From: Paracoccaceae bacterium
Lineage (GTDB): Bacteria > Pseudomonadota > Alphaproteobacteria > Rhodobacterales > Rhodobacteraceae
Length of the DNA: 64,000 nucleotides
Assembly (NCBI GenBank): GCA_902543185.1
Contig: CACBXB010000002.1
Span: 1 to 64,000 of the forward strand
Reading direction: 5' to 3'
The notes below the pieces were generated by a model, which was not told the DNA's origin, did no database searches, and was given only the letters and a program-made list of their open reading frames with translations. The position numbers and the translations under genes are program-made. Shown here piece after piece: positions 1-9,288 of the stretch (position 1 is its first letter; each line of letters opens with the position of its first letter).

Positions 1-973
1 TAACTCGACCAACCTCAGTTTTGCCATCAAAGATCAATGACCCTCCCGCTGGCGTCTCAGTGGCACAAGTGAGTCCGAAAAGACAGCACCGCTTATCTTT
101 ACTTAAAAGCGCATTTCGTCCAATAAAATTGCCTTTTTCCATGTTAACGAAAGGTGCAAGGCCTGCTTCGAACGGTGTCATATCTGGAGTTAAATCTGTA
201 CCATTTCCCAAAATACCACCTTCAATTCTTCGGATTGTAAGGGCACGAGTAGATGAAAACTCCATGCCGTGAGGCGCTCCGGAGGCCATCAGATGATCCC
301 AAAGCGCCAGATGATCTGTTTGCGCCCCTTGCGTGTAGATTTCATAGCCGAGTTCGTTTGTGAAACCAGTGCGCGATACATAAAGTTTTTGTCCGCCAAG
401 TTCAAAATAACCAGAATGAAAATATTTCATTGTTTCATTAATCACGCCATCGGACGCTGCTTCCATAATTGCCATCGACGCTGGACCTTGAATCTGCACA
501 ACACGACTTCGTGGGTCGGTTATTTTGATATCAAAACCTCCCGAATGCGCCACTAGCCAGGTTTCCATGGGTCCGTCGGCTTGTATGTACCAAAACCGGT
601 CTTCAGCCAATCGGAACATAACCCCGTCCATAAAAACTCCACCTTGCGGAGTGCAAGCAAGAGAATAATATCCTCGCCCCTCAATCATAGTTTTAATTTG
701 CCGGGTGAATACAGTTTCCAAAAACTCAACAGAATCTGGCCCCGAGACTTCAACGGGTTTTTCCGGCACATCAAAGATTAGAGCTTTTTGGCGAAGACAC
801 CAATATTTTTCGAGATAATCTTCACCAGCATAAATGGTAAAAAACCGCCCCGCATAAACGCCTCTAATCATCTCTGGGCTACGCGTTTGCTCTATAAATG
901 GCGATTCCTCAAAGCGGCGTGCACTTATAGATACATTATTAAAAAAATCAGAAGCTTCTTGAAGATTACTCAC
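1..973 (-). CDS. GcvT/DmdA-like aminomethyltransferase, 3' part cut by window edge
   Basis: A continuous minus-strand frame begins at a GTG (971-973) and runs off the left edge without a stop, giving about 324 residues beginning MSNLQEASDFF. An AAAGGA ribosome site lies six bases before the GTG. It is collinear with the complete GcvT-like protein at 9285-10436: both share the stretches FDVPE(K/R)PVE, GGxFMDG and YVSRTG. The family (GcvT, DmdA, betaine and sarcosine demethylating enzymes) moves methyl or aminomethyl carbon to tetrahydrofolate in the cytoplasm. The exact substrate cannot be read from sequence; the adjoining osmolyte transporter suggests a methylated amine or sulfonium compound. 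The gene follows the permease gene by 40 bases and may be the last gene of that operon. Confidence 0.85.
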   Translation of the reverse strand, partial: MSNLQEASDFFNNVSISARRFEESPFIEQTRSPEMIRGVYAGRFFTIYAGEDYLEKYWCLRQKALIFDVPEKPVEVSGPDSVEFLETVFTRQIKTMIEGRGYYSLACTPQGGVFMDGVMFRLAEDRFWYIQADGPMETWLVAHSGGFDIKITDPRSRVVQIQGPASMAIMEAASDGVINETMKYFHSGYFELGGQKLYVSRTGFTNELGYEIYTQGAQTDHLALWDHLMASGAPHGMEFSSTRALTIRRIEGGILGNGTDLTPDMTPFEAGLAPFVNMEKGNFIGRNALLSKDKRCCLFGLTCATETPAGGSLIFDGKTEVGRV

Positions 974-1013
974 GTTGTATCCTTTGCTTTCTTTTCTCTG
1001 GTAAGACGAAGAA

Positions 1014-3095
1014 TTATTTTATCGCCAGACCTAATGCTTCACTTCTTTTTTCGCTTATTGTCTTAGTAATCCGGTCGACAATCATAGCAATAATTGCCAT
1101 AGATATTCCTGCAATTAAGCCCTTGCCCATATTACCATCGGTTAAACCAATAAATACAATCTGTTCCAGCCCATTTGTACCTATCAATGCTGCGATAACT
1201 AACATCGCAATCCCATACATAATTGTTTGATTTAATCCCAACATTATAACCGGCATTGCGAGCGGTATTTTTACGAGGAATAGTAATTGCATTCTTGTTG
1301 AACCCATCATGTTTGACGCTTCAATGACTTCACTTGGCAAATTTCTAATGCCATGTTCGGCATAACGAATAGAGGGTACAATGGCATAAATTATAATTGC
1401 CAAAAGTGCCGTGAAATCACCAATCTTAAATAGCATCACAAATGGAATTAAAATCACAAACAAAGGAATAGTCTGCAAAGTATCATTTATAGGCCTCACG
1501 ATGGCTGAAACGATAGAGCTATGTGCTGCCCAAACGCCCAAAGATGTTCCAGTAATAAAGCAAAATACAACAGCAATCCCACAGAGATAAACTGAAATCA
1601 TAGCTTCAGGCCACATTCCAACAACAACAATAAAACCAAGACCAAAAAAAGTGCCGAGCGCTAGTTTATGCCCACCTATTTGCCAAGCAAAAAAGCTATA
1701 AATAATTAGAAGTGGTGGCCAGGGCATCTGTGTTAAGCCAACGTAGATGAAAATCATAAGTAAAAGCGTAAATACAAAAACATTATTTCTTTTATTCTTC
1801 AACAACCAAAGTGAAAGCATTAAAAGGGAGCCAAAGTAAAATATTTTGTGTACCATTTCCAGCTGAAAACCCCAAGTAAATGGGCTTACAGCTTGTTGGA
1901 GCCCAATCTTGGTCGGTAACATAATAAAAAATAACGTATAGTTTTTTATTAGTTTAATTTCTGCCCTAAACGTTTCCACAAAAGTATCAAACAAATCGTT
2001 GATATGGCTTGCTAACCAAACACTCAAATCGTATGGCCAATCATCCAAGACTTCAAAAAATCTTGCAAATATAAATAAGATTACACTCCCAGCTAATGCA
2101 AAACTTAAATAACTAATTTTAATATTTTTTGAAGGCCTATGATCTTTTTTTTCTTGATCAGACTTCTGGGCGAAACCCGAGGTTATTCTATCGATAATTA
2201 TAGCCATTAAAGCGATAACCACTCCTACAACTAAACTCTGTCCAACCTCAGCTTTTCTTATATAGTACAAAACTTCCCAACCAATGTCGGCTGTCCCTCC
2301 AATAATTGCAGCAATAATGACCATGCTGAGGGCTGCCATTGTTGACTGATTAATCCCCAGAAGGATTTGTTTTTTACATGAGGGCAGCATTGCTTGCCAA
2401 AAAAGTTGTTTGGGATCTGCTCCAGACATAATTGCAGACTCAATAATATTATTAGGAACTCTCTTTAGCCCGAGTATTGTATTTCGCACCATAGGAGGAA
2501 ACGAGTATAAAATACTAGCAATCAAACCAACTACCGTTCCAAACCCAAATAATAGTAGAATTGGCAGAAGATACGCAAAGGTGGGAACGGTTTGAAAAAT
2601 ATCAAGGATTGGCATTATTATTTTTTCCGCCCGTTTTGAAAAATATCCCCATACTCCTAGTCCAAAGCCAATGAGTACTGCCATTGGAACAGATATAATT
2701 ACTAGGGAAAGGGTATTCATACTTTCTTCCCAGTACCCTATTAGCACCATGTAAAAAGTAGCGCATAAGCTAAACAAGGCTAATCTGATACCTGCAGACA
2801 AATAGGCTGCGAGGGTTACCAAAAAAATGACCACTATCCAGGGCAAACTATGTAAAAGCCATTGCGCAGCATTTATGGGTAAACTCAAAACCCAGGATAT
2901 ATTTAAGAAAAACCAGCCAAATTTACTAACAAATTTTTCCATCAAAAAATTTATCCAATCCGAAAATGGTATAATAAATTCCTTCGGATATTTTGTTGAC
3001 CAACTCCATTCTTCCTTAAAAATTAAAAAAATTAAAGTTATTAGAATTATCCCGATCCAACTTAAGGTTTTATTTTTAAGGATTACCGATCTCAT
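1014..3095 (-). CDS. Fused double permease of a betaine/TMAO-type ABC transporter
   Basis: This 693-residue inner-membrane protein contains two complete binding-protein-dependent permease domains in one chain. Each has an EAA-type loop: one near residues 225-250 (ESAIMSGADPKQ) and one near 610-640 (EASNMMGSTRMQ). They are separated by several hydrophobic helices around residues 320-480. ProW-type permeases normally have one such domain. Fused double permeases of this size are known in TMAO (TmoW) and betaine transporters of marine alphaproteobacteria. It lies downstream of the ATPase and binding-protein genes on the same strand, completing the importer. Substrate assignment is by family resemblance only. 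Confidence 0.85.
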   Translation of the reverse strand: MRSVILKNKTLSWIGIILITLIFLIFKEEWSWSTKYPKEFIIPFSDWINFLMEKFVSKFGWFFLNISWVLSLPINAAQWLLHSLPWIVVIFLVTLAAYLSAGIRLALFSLCATFYMVLIGYWEESMNTLSLVIISVPMAVLIGFGLGVWGYFSKRAEKIIMPILDIFQTVPTFAYLLPILLLFGFGTVVGLIASILYSFPPMVRNTILGLKRVPNNIIESAIMSGADPKQLFWQAMLPSCKKQILLGINQSTMAALSMVIIAAIIGGTADIGWEVLYYIRKAEVGQSLVVGVVIALMAIIIDRITSGFAQKSDQEKKDHRPSKNIKISYLSFALAGSVILFIFARFFEVLDDWPYDLSVWLASHINDLFDTFVETFRAEIKLIKNYTLFFIMLPTKIGLQQAVSPFTWGFQLEMVHKIFYFGSLLMLSLWLLKNKRNNVFVFTLLLMIFIYVGLTQMPWPPLLIIYSFFAWQIGGHKLALGTFFGLGFIVVVGMWPEAMISVYLCGIAVVFCFITGTSLGVWAAHSSIVSAIVRPINDTLQTIPLFVILIPFVMLFKIGDFTALLAIIIYAIVPSIRYAEHGIRNLPSEVIEASNMMGSTRMQLLFLVKIPLAMPVIMLGLNQTIMYGIAMLVIAALIGTNGLEQIVFIGLTDGNMGKGLIAGISMAIIAMIVDRITKTISEKRSEALGLAIK

Positions 3096-3112
3096 AGGAT
3101 TTTCTTTTCTAT

Positions 3113-4135
3113 TTAATTTTCTGCCGTGGCTAAAGCAGCCACAAAACTCTGCGCAGTTGCCATACCAATCTTTTTTCCAATATGGTCAATAACCACGACA
3201 CCAGTAGGTTTTTTTGAAAGTAAATGGAGCATTTTAGCCACAGGCATATCAAATGATACTTTTTCAGCTGTTTCTGATATCTTCTTGCCCTTGTCTATAA
3301 TATCGGAAGCCCGCAAAACGCTTTCCCATGGAACATCTTTAGTAAATTCCCTGACATAATTATCTTTTGGGCTTAAAATAAGGTCTACCGGTTCTCCAAT
3401 TTGTACTATTTGCCCATCTCTCATTAGGGCTATTCTATCCGCAATCCTTAATGCTTCTTGAAAGTCGTGAGTTATAAAGACAACAGATTTTTTTTGAATT
3501 GACTGTATCCGTAAAAACTCATCTTGCATTTGTTTCCTGATCAAAGGATCCAAGGCGGAAAAGGGTTCATCCAAAAACCAGACATCCGGCTCGACGGCGA
3601 GCGATCTTGCTATTCCAACCCTCTGTTGCTGACCACCTGATAATTCCTTAATGAAATTATTTTCTCTACCAGTTAAGCCTACTAATTCAATCACTCTTTC
3701 AGCTTTTTTAATTCGTTCTTTTTCCTTTAGACCTTGTAATTTTAATGGGAATGCAATGTTTTCGATTACATTTAAATGCGGTAAAAGTCCAAAGTTTTGA
3801 AAGACCATCCCCATTTTATGTCTTCTTATATCAATTAATTCCTTCTCACTTTTTTCTAAGAGATTCTCTTCATCTAGAAAAATTTGACCAGCGGTTGGTT
3901 TGATTAAACGCGAGAGACAGCGGACAATAGTAGATTTGCCAGAACCAGAAAGCCCCATTATTACAAAAATTTCGCCAGTATGAACGTCAAAGCTCACATC
4001 AGCGTTTGCCACTATGTGACCTTGATTTGATATGTCTTTACTTAAAGCTGAAGGATCTTTTGCCGAGTGGGAGCCATTTGAAAAAAAATGATCAGGGTTG
4101 TCACCATAAACTTTCCACACGTTTTGGCAGGACAT
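3113..4135 (-). CDS. ATP-binding subunit of betaine/TMAO-type ABC transporter (ProV/TmoV-like)
   Basis: Cytoplasmic ATPase that powers the adjacent permease. It shows a Walker A motif (GLSGSGKST), the ABC signature (LSGGQQQRVGIARS) and a Walker B (FLDEPFSALDP), with an N-terminal extension of about 50 residues before the core and a C-terminal regulatory tail, as in ProV-like proteins. I chose the ATG at 4133-4135 because AAGG precedes it at good spacing; an ATG 36 bases upstream (4171) has no visible ribosome site. It is separated from the binding-protein gene by a strong hairpin and from the permease gene by only 17 bases. Confidence 0.85.
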   Translation of the reverse strand: MSCQNVWKVYGDNPDHFFSNGSHSAKDPSALSKDISNQGHIVANADVSFDVHTGEIFVIMGLSGSGKSTIVRCLSRLIKPTAGQIFLDEENLLEKSEKELIDIRRHKMGMVFQNFGLLPHLNVIENIAFPLKLQGLKEKERIKKAERVIELVGLTGRENNFIKELSGGQQQRVGIARSLAVEPDVWFLDEPFSALDPLIRKQMQDEFLRIQSIQKKSVVFITHDFQEALRIADRIALMRDGQIVQIGEPVDLILSPKDNYVREFTKDVPWESVLRASDIIDKGKKISETAEKVSFDMPVAKMLHLLSKKPTGVVVIDHIGKKIGMATAQSFVAALATAEN

Positions 4136-4190
4136 TTTTACCTTTTTCGATACTTTTTGAATATTCTTCATTTATATATCTACATATTAA

Positions 4191-4226
4191 AATAATCTGA
4201 GGGACACTAAGGTCCCTCAGATTATT
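4191..4226 (-). terminator. 15-bp perfect hairpin after the binding-protein gene
   Basis: Bases 4191-4205 pair perfectly with 4212-4226 around a six-base loop. On the minus strand the stem is followed by a T-rich but not pure T tract. It sits between the binding-protein gene and the ATPase gene of one operon, so it is better read as a partial terminator or mRNA-stabilising stem that raises binding-protein output than as the end of the operon. Confidence 0.7.
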
Positions 4227-4245
4227 TATTGACATAAAAAGAGAC

Positions 4246-5184
4246 TTAGTTCATCCAATTTTGCCAAATATTTTTATTTTCTGCGATCCACTCCGCAGCC
4301 ACTTCTTCTACTTTTCTACCTTTTTCGTCTACTTCTAGGATTGCTGCGTTTTCATCTGCATTCGTTAGCTGCATAGCTTTAAACATTTTGAAGGCAGCAG
4401 GCCACTTATCTTCAAACCCTTTCGAAACTATTTTTTGCACTTTAGCTTGTTCGAAGCCACATGCAGTTTCTTTTTCTTGAGATTCTTCGATGCACTTACC
4501 TTCGATTGGATTCCATTCAACCCAATTAAAATCATATGCTGCGAACAACCAATGAGGTTGCCAAAACATCATAATGACTGGTTCCTCCGCTGCTAGTGCT
4601 GACTTCAGTTCTGCTACCATGGCTCCTTCACTACCGCCTGGGATCGGTTCAAATGGCATCTCGATACTTGCAATTATATCTCTAGAACGTGTTCCCCAAC
4701 TGGCAGGATATGTTATCAATCTACCTTTTGGGAAAGTCTCAGCAGAGCCAAAGGCTTGAGCACATTCATAAAGCGCTTTGTAGTCTGGCAAACCTGGGCA
4801 CCTTTCATCCATATATGGTGGGTAAATCCAACCCTCTTTAGGAGAAAGCCCCAATTCTCCAACTACTACTATGTCTCCTTTGTCCACCAAGCCATCATAC
4901 AAGTCGCCAACATTATTTGTCCAAACTTCAGTGGAAAGATTGATATTGCCGGAAGCGATGGCGGGATGCTGGGTGATAGCATCAGAAACAACTATCTCTA
5001 CGTTATAACCCATTTCCTCTAATAAGCCTGCAGCTACATGCGTTGAAAAGTGCTGACCTGTCCAATCTTGAATTGTTACTTTGATCGGATCATCACTTTC
5101 AGGAACATTACCTGCGAAAAGTGCCTGACCTGATACTATAAACGCTGTTGCAGCAATGCTGAATAGCTTAGATATTTTAAACAT
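4246..5184 (-). CDS. Periplasmic binding protein for quaternary amine/TMAO-type substrate
   Basis: A 312-residue OpuAC/ProX-type substrate-binding protein. The start at 5182-5184 is supported by an AGGGAGGAA ribosome site; a longer in-frame start (5232) lacks one. Residues 1 to about 24 form a signal peptide ending at ALFA-GN. The mature part has many aromatic residues that could cage a methylated cation (IQDWTGQH, TEVWTNN, MFWQPHWLF, NWVEWN), as in ProX and TmoX. It is the first gene of the transporter operon, divergent from the BetI-like regulator. Glycine betaine, choline, TMAO and DMSP are all possible ligands. Confidence 0.85.
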   Translation of the reverse strand: MFKISKLFSIAATAFIVSGQALFAGNVPESDDPIKVTIQDWTGQHFSTHVAAGLLEEMGYNVEIVVSDAITQHPAIASGNINLSTEVWTNNVGDLYDGLVDKGDIVVVGELGLSPKEGWIYPPYMDERCPGLPDYKALYECAQAFGSAETFPKGRLITYPASWGTRSRDIIASIEMPFEPIPGGSEGAMVAELKSALAAEEPVIMMFWQPHWLFAAYDFNWVEWNPIEGKCIEESQEKETACGFEQAKVQKIVSKGFEDKWPAAFKMFKAMQLTNADENAAILEVDEKGRKVEEVAAEWIAENKNIWQNWMN

Positions 5185-5259
5185 TTTTTCCTCCCTGAAA
5201 ATGTGCGGTAATTCACTTTGAGCATCGCTCATTTATCTTTCTAAATGTACGTAAAACTT

Positions 5260-5288
5260 ACCATTAGACAAATATTTGTGTCAATGGT
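5260..5288. promoter_or_regulatory. Candidate BetI-type operator dyad
   Basis: An interrupted dyad, ACCATT ... AATGGT, surrounds AAATATTT between the divergent transporter operon and the TetR/BetI-like gene; the two arms are off by one base from perfect symmetry. The position suits an autoregulatory operator. A related AACCATTGGTCA string occurs at 7072-7083, upstream of the GMC oxidoreductase gene. Binding is inferred. Confidence 0.4.
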
Positions 5289-5352
5289 TGTTTATATCGA
5301 TTATTCTAATATTATCGAGCTAAAATAGAAGCTTACTACTGGAGTTGCCTCA

Positions 5353-6036
5353 ATGCGCACAAACTCAATCCGAGAGATCAGACGCGGAGAACTTTCTCGA
5401 GCAGCCTTCGAGGCGGTTATTAGATATGGATTAAGAAAGACAACACTGGAAAAGGTAGGGAGTATCGCGGGTGTCTCTAAAGGTGTTGTACTTCACCATT
5501 TCAAAGATAAAGGCGCCTTGCTCGAGGCGGTTTTCCGTAGATCGAATATGCTGTTAAGTGGATCTGTCGTTGAGCTTTATCGTTACGCAAAAACTCCTTA
5601 TGAGCGACTTTGGGCAATTATATTTGCTAATTTTTGTGATAGTATATTTAATCGGCCAGTGTGCCAAGCTTGGGTATCTTTAATCTCTGAAGTGCCACAT
5701 AACAAAGGGTGCCAACGCGTCCAGCTCATAAATAATGAACGCATCAGAAGTAACCTCATACATGAGTTGAAACATTTTCTGCCAGCAGATGAGGTGCAGG
5801 AGGTGGCAAGTCATATTGGAGTTCAAATTGATGGCATCTGGGTACGCGCTGGCCTTCTACCTCAAATCATTGACACGAGCACTGCAATATCTGAAATGGA
5901 ATTTACTATATCAAAGATGCTGCCATACGATGAAGTTAGCGCTGCTAGACATAAAGAGGCTCGCAAGAAGATTGAAACAGTAGCAGATATTGCTTTAGGT
6001 TCAAAAATATTTAAAGAAAAATTTCTTAGAGTCTAA
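5353..6036 (+). CDS. BetI-like TetR-family transcriptional repressor
   Basis: A 227-residue regulator with an N-terminal TetR helix-turn-helix (about residues 10-55, including GVSKGVVLHHFKDKGALLEA) and a ligand-binding C-terminal domain. Similarity to BetI extends through the C-terminal domain (QIDGIWVRAGLL compares with LIDGLWLRAAL of BetI). BetI represses choline-to-betaine genes and is released by choline. Its place divergent from the transporter and near a choline-dehydrogenase-like gene suggests it controls both. It is longer than BetI by about 30 residues at the C-terminus. Confidence 0.85.
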   Translation: MRTNSIREIRRGELSRAAFEAVIRYGLRKTTLEKVGSIAGVSKGVVLHHFKDKGALLEAVFRRSNMLLSGSVVELYRYAKTPYERLWAIIFANFCDSIFNRPVCQAWVSLISEVPHNKGCQRVQLINNERIRSNLIHELKHFLPADEVQEVASHIGVQIDGIWVRAGLLPQIIDTSTAISEMEFTISKMLPYDEVSAARHKEARKKIETVADIALGSKIFKEKFLRV

Positions 6037-6054
6037 ACATTTAATATTCACAAT

Positions 6055-6993
6055 TCAGGCTGAATTTGTGCTAGTGCCTCTGAGTGCTAATAGTGGTTCC
6101 AACATGCTTGCTCCTGCAATAAGCAAGACACCAATTAGTTCCCGAATGCCAAAAGGTTCACCTGCCAAAAGGGCTACTGAAATAGCCCCAACGATAATTT
6201 CAGTCATTAACAAAAGCCCGACAATACCTGGACTAAGATACTTAGGTCCCCAAAGTGACGCGTAGGTTCCTGGCAAAACAAGAAGTGCCATGAAAATAAG
6301 CAATAACGGCAGCGCTGGTAAAATCTGTTCAATATCTGGCATTTGACTTGTTGCTAGCAAGAAGGCAGCACCTGATGAAAAAATCAGTGACCACTGAAAA
6401 AATCCGGCAGTTAGCTCGATGGCTGAGTGGCTTTCAGACATCCGTATTCGCACCATTGCAACAGCCCAAAGGAAGCCAGATCCAATACCAAGCCAATCTC
6501 CTATATTTTGGGGGATGGGGAACCGCGCTCCTAGACCAAAAATGGTCAACATACCTAGTATGGCCAGGACCATTGCAATTACACGGCTCGGGGTTATCAA
6601 ATCACCTAAAAAGATACGGGCCAATATCGTCGCCCATATTGGCGTGAGATAAAATAATAATATTGCACGCACAACATCGGTGTACACTATTGACGTGGAA
6701 TATAGTAATAGTGCCCCGCCTGATAACATCGTGGTAAGCTGTAATGAAATCCCACCCTCTTTGACATGCTGCCATCGCAATATGAACACTGGTATGAGGC
6801 ATATTGTTGGTATCAGAAAATAGACAACAGTAATCCACAGCCCGTTAATACCAGCTTCTTCGAGGGCTCTGAGGGGGATCCAAAATAGTCCCCATACTGC
6901 TCCAGCATAGAGACATGCGAGTTTAGCTTTGAATTCAAGGGAAGTGGAAACATGTAGCATCGCAGTGGCCGCCCTGGCATTAAATTTCCGCAA
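6055..6993 (-). CDS. EamA/DMT-superfamily permease
   Basis: A 312-residue, strongly hydrophobic protein with about ten predicted transmembrane helices in two EamA repeats, typical of drug/metabolite transporters. It is convergent with the BetI-like gene (18 bases apart) and divergent from the GMC oxidoreductase operon, sharing that 206-base promoter region. Family members export or import small metabolites; the substrate cannot be told from sequence. The start is uncertain because a second ATG lies 11 codons further in. Confidence 0.8.
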   Translation of the reverse strand: MRKFNARAATAMLHVSTSLEFKAKLACLYAGAVWGLFWIPLRALEEAGINGLWITVVYFLIPTICLIPVFILRWQHVKEGGISLQLTTMLSGGALLLYSTSIVYTDVVRAILLFYLTPIWATILARIFLGDLITPSRVIAMVLAILGMLTIFGLGARFPIPQNIGDWLGIGSGFLWAVAMVRIRMSESHSAIELTAGFFQWSLIFSSGAAFLLATSQMPDIEQILPALPLLLIFMALLVLPGTYASLWGPKYLSPGIVGLLLMTEIIVGAISVALLAGEPFGIRELIGVLLIAGASMLEPLLALRGTSTNSA

Positions 6994-7199
6994 TCAAATT
7001 TCAGAAGTGTTGGGATGTTTCGCGTTCCAAATCAAGATTAATTTGCACAACCTTCCTATTATTTCATAACTAACCATTGGTCAGTATATTGTCAAAGAGT
7101 AAGTATACATATAAAATGGTAAATATTAATTTTCCATGCGGGTAATGATCAAATTGAGATCCATGGAATTAGTGAAAATTTGTTTGGAAAAGACCAAAA

Positions 7200-8867
7200 A
7201 TGGAATTCGACTACATAATTATAGGCGCAGGTTCAGCGGGCTGTGTTTTGGCTCACCGTCTTAGCAGCGATAAAAGTAATCGGGTTCTATTGATTGAAGC
7301 GGGTCCAGAAAATGGGGCGCTTTCTCTTAAAATGCCAGCAGCCGTTTTATCGAACTTGACAAGCACAAAGCACAATTGGGCGTTTAAAGGTGAGCCTGAG
7401 CCTGAACTAAATAATCGTGTCATTCAACATGATCGAGGTAAAACGATAGGTGGATCTTCATCCATCAATGGTTTGGTCTTTATCCGTGGTCACGCCTTAG
7501 ACTACGAAGGTTGGCAACAGTCTGGATGCCCAGGCTGGGGATATGCAGATGTTTTGCCCTACTTCAAACGTATGGAAAACTACGGTGGTGGGGAAGATGA
7601 TTTTCGTGGTGTAGATGGTCCTTTGCACGTTCACCGCGCGGATCCTCAGGATCCAATCACACTGGCTTTTATAAAAGCGGGTCAGGAGGCTGGTTATCCG
7701 AGGACAAATGATATTAGTGGCTTTTGTCAGGAGGGGTTCGGTGTCTCGGATAGGACTGTTTATAATGGTGAACGCTGGAGTACTGCACGTGCCTACCTTG
7801 ATCCAGCTCGAAAGCGATCAAACCTGAAAATTCAAACGGGGTCACTTGTTCATAAAATTACTTTTGATGGAACCAAAGCGGTAGCGGTGACCTATATGAC
7901 TGGAAGTGGGGCTTTAAAGAGCGTTCATGCTAGAAAAGAAATTATTCTAAGTGCGGGTGCGGTTGGATCACCTCATATATTAATGTTATCTGGTATCGGT
8001 CCCGCTGCACATCTTCAGGATATGGGGATTGATGTTCTTCATGATTTGCCAGGCGTAGGTCAAAACCTGAATGACCATCCTGATTTTGTCTTGAAGTATA
8101 AATGTAAACAGCCTGTTTCAATTTGGCCGAAAACAAAGGGGCTAGCCAAACTTGGGGCAGGAATTCAATGGATAGTAACACGTCGTGGCATTGTTTCATC
8201 AAATGGATTTGAAGGTCTGGGTTGTATTCGATCAGGCAAAGATGTGGATTACCCTGACCTTCAGATTATCATCACTCCGATTGCAGTCGATGACTCTACA
8301 TGGACGCCACTGCAAGAGCATGCCTTTCAAATTCATGTGGGATTAATGCGTGCTCATAGCCGCGGAAGCATCGAGTTACGATCCTCTAATCCGAACGATC
8401 CTCCCCATATTTTGGTAAATTATCTTAAAGACGATCGCGACAGAGACAGAATGCGCAAAGGCATTCGCTTGGTTCGGGATCTGGTAGACCAACCCGCCTT
8501 TTTTGACCTCAAAGGTGACGAGATTTTTCCAGGATGTGATGTGCAGTCCGATGAGGATCTTGACCAAGTCTTGAATTCACATACGACAACACAGTGGCAT
8601 CTTTCATGCACGGCTCGTATGGGGGCAGTAACAGACAAAGGGGCAGTCGTTGATGCTGGTGGTTGGGTCCACGGTTTATCTGGTTTGAGGATCGTGGATG
8701 CTTCCATAATGCCTGCTGTTACCAATGGTAATACAAATGCCCCTACTATCATGCTAGCTGAAAAACTAAGCGATGAAATCTTAGGACGTAACCCTTTGCC
8801 AAGGATTGATGCAGATATCTGGCAGAACACAAATTTAGAAAACATGCGAACCACAACGGAAAAATAA
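7200..8867 (+). CDS. GMC-family oxidoreductase, choline dehydrogenase-like
   Basis: A 555-residue flavoprotein, nearly the same length as E. coli BetA. It starts with the FAD-binding motif IIGAGSAGCVLA and contains the GMC signature GKTIGGSSSINGL, the second GMC motif GAVGSPHILMLSG, and the catalytic-region His (HLSCTARMG) and Asn (NGNTNAPTIM) of choline dehydrogenases. It would oxidise an alcohol, plausibly choline or a related amino alcohol, to the aldehyde. It is first in an operon with the VOC and GcvT-like genes. No betaine-aldehyde dehydrogenase is nearby, so a strict BetAB pathway is not shown. Confidence 0.85.
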   Translation: MEFDYIIIGAGSAGCVLAHRLSSDKSNRVLLIEAGPENGALSLKMPAAVLSNLTSTKHNWAFKGEPEPELNNRVIQHDRGKTIGGSSSINGLVFIRGHALDYEGWQQSGCPGWGYADVLPYFKRMENYGGGEDDFRGVDGPLHVHRADPQDPITLAFIKAGQEAGYPRTNDISGFCQEGFGVSDRTVYNGERWSTARAYLDPARKRSNLKIQTGSLVHKITFDGTKAVAVTYMTGSGALKSVHARKEIILSAGAVGSPHILMLSGIGPAAHLQDMGIDVLHDLPGVGQNLNDHPDFVLKYKCKQPVSIWPKTKGLAKLGAGIQWIVTRRGIVSSNGFEGLGCIRSGKDVDYPDLQIIITPIAVDDSTWTPLQEHAFQIHVGLMRAHSRGSIELRSSNPNDPPHILVNYLKDDRDRDRMRKGIRLVRDLVDQPAFFDLKGDEIFPGCDVQSDEDLDQVLNSHTTTQWHLSCTARMGAVTDKGAVVDAGGWVHGLSGLRIVDASIMPAVTNGNTNAPTIMLAEKLSDEILGRNPLPRIDADIWQNTNLENMRTTTEK

Positions 8868-8886
8868 TTGGACAAGGAAAAATGAA

Positions 8887-9288
8887 ATGATCGGGTATGT
8901 GATGGTTGGCACAAATGACCTGACTAAGGCAACAAAATTTTATGATACCATTTTAGCCCCACTTGGACTTCTGCAGGCTGAACGAACTGCAACTTATACG
9001 GCTTACGCGCCAAATGGGTCAAAAGATGCTATTGAATTCTACGTTACTATTCCCTTCGATCAAAAATTTGCAACACGTGGAAATGGAACAATGATTGCGC
9101 TTGCAGCCCCAACAATGCTTGCGCTCAAGCAGTTTCATAGATTTGGACTATCGAGTGGCGGTGCCGATGAGGGTGCCCCTGGCCTCCGTGAAGAAGGCAG
9201 TGATGTCTGCTACGCTTATATTCGCGATTTAGATGGAAATAAAATTTGTGCATTTTATGACGGAGTAAAAAAAGCTGTTGGCTCATGA
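8887..9288 (+). CDS. VOC-family (glyoxalase/dioxygenase fold) protein
   Basis: A 133-residue single-domain protein beginning MIGYVMVGTNDLTKATKFYD, typical of the vicinal-oxygen-chelate fold, with the late strand motif YIRDLDGNKICAFY. Many relatives are uncharacterised; some act as glyoxalases, lyases or dioxygenases. AAGGA lies eight bases before the start; a nearer upstream ATG opens only a two-codon frame. Its stop overlaps the next gene by four bases (ATGA), so it is co-translated with the GcvT-like enzyme. Confidence 0.8.
   Translation: MIGYVMVGTNDLTKATKFYDTILAPLGLLQAERTATYTAYAPNGSKDAIEFYVTIPFDQKFATRGNGTMIALAAPTMLALKQFHRFGLSSGGADEGAPGLREEGSDVCYAYIRDLDGNKICAFYDGVKKAVGS

Noticed and set aside
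21-1066. Four short plus-strand open frames at the left end
   Set aside because: They lie antisense to a continuous minus-strand GcvT-like frame with a good GTG start and clear homology to the gene at 9285-10436.
8420-8914. 164-codon minus-strand frame
   Set aside because: Antisense to the conserved C-terminal part of the GMC oxidoreductase; no family features.
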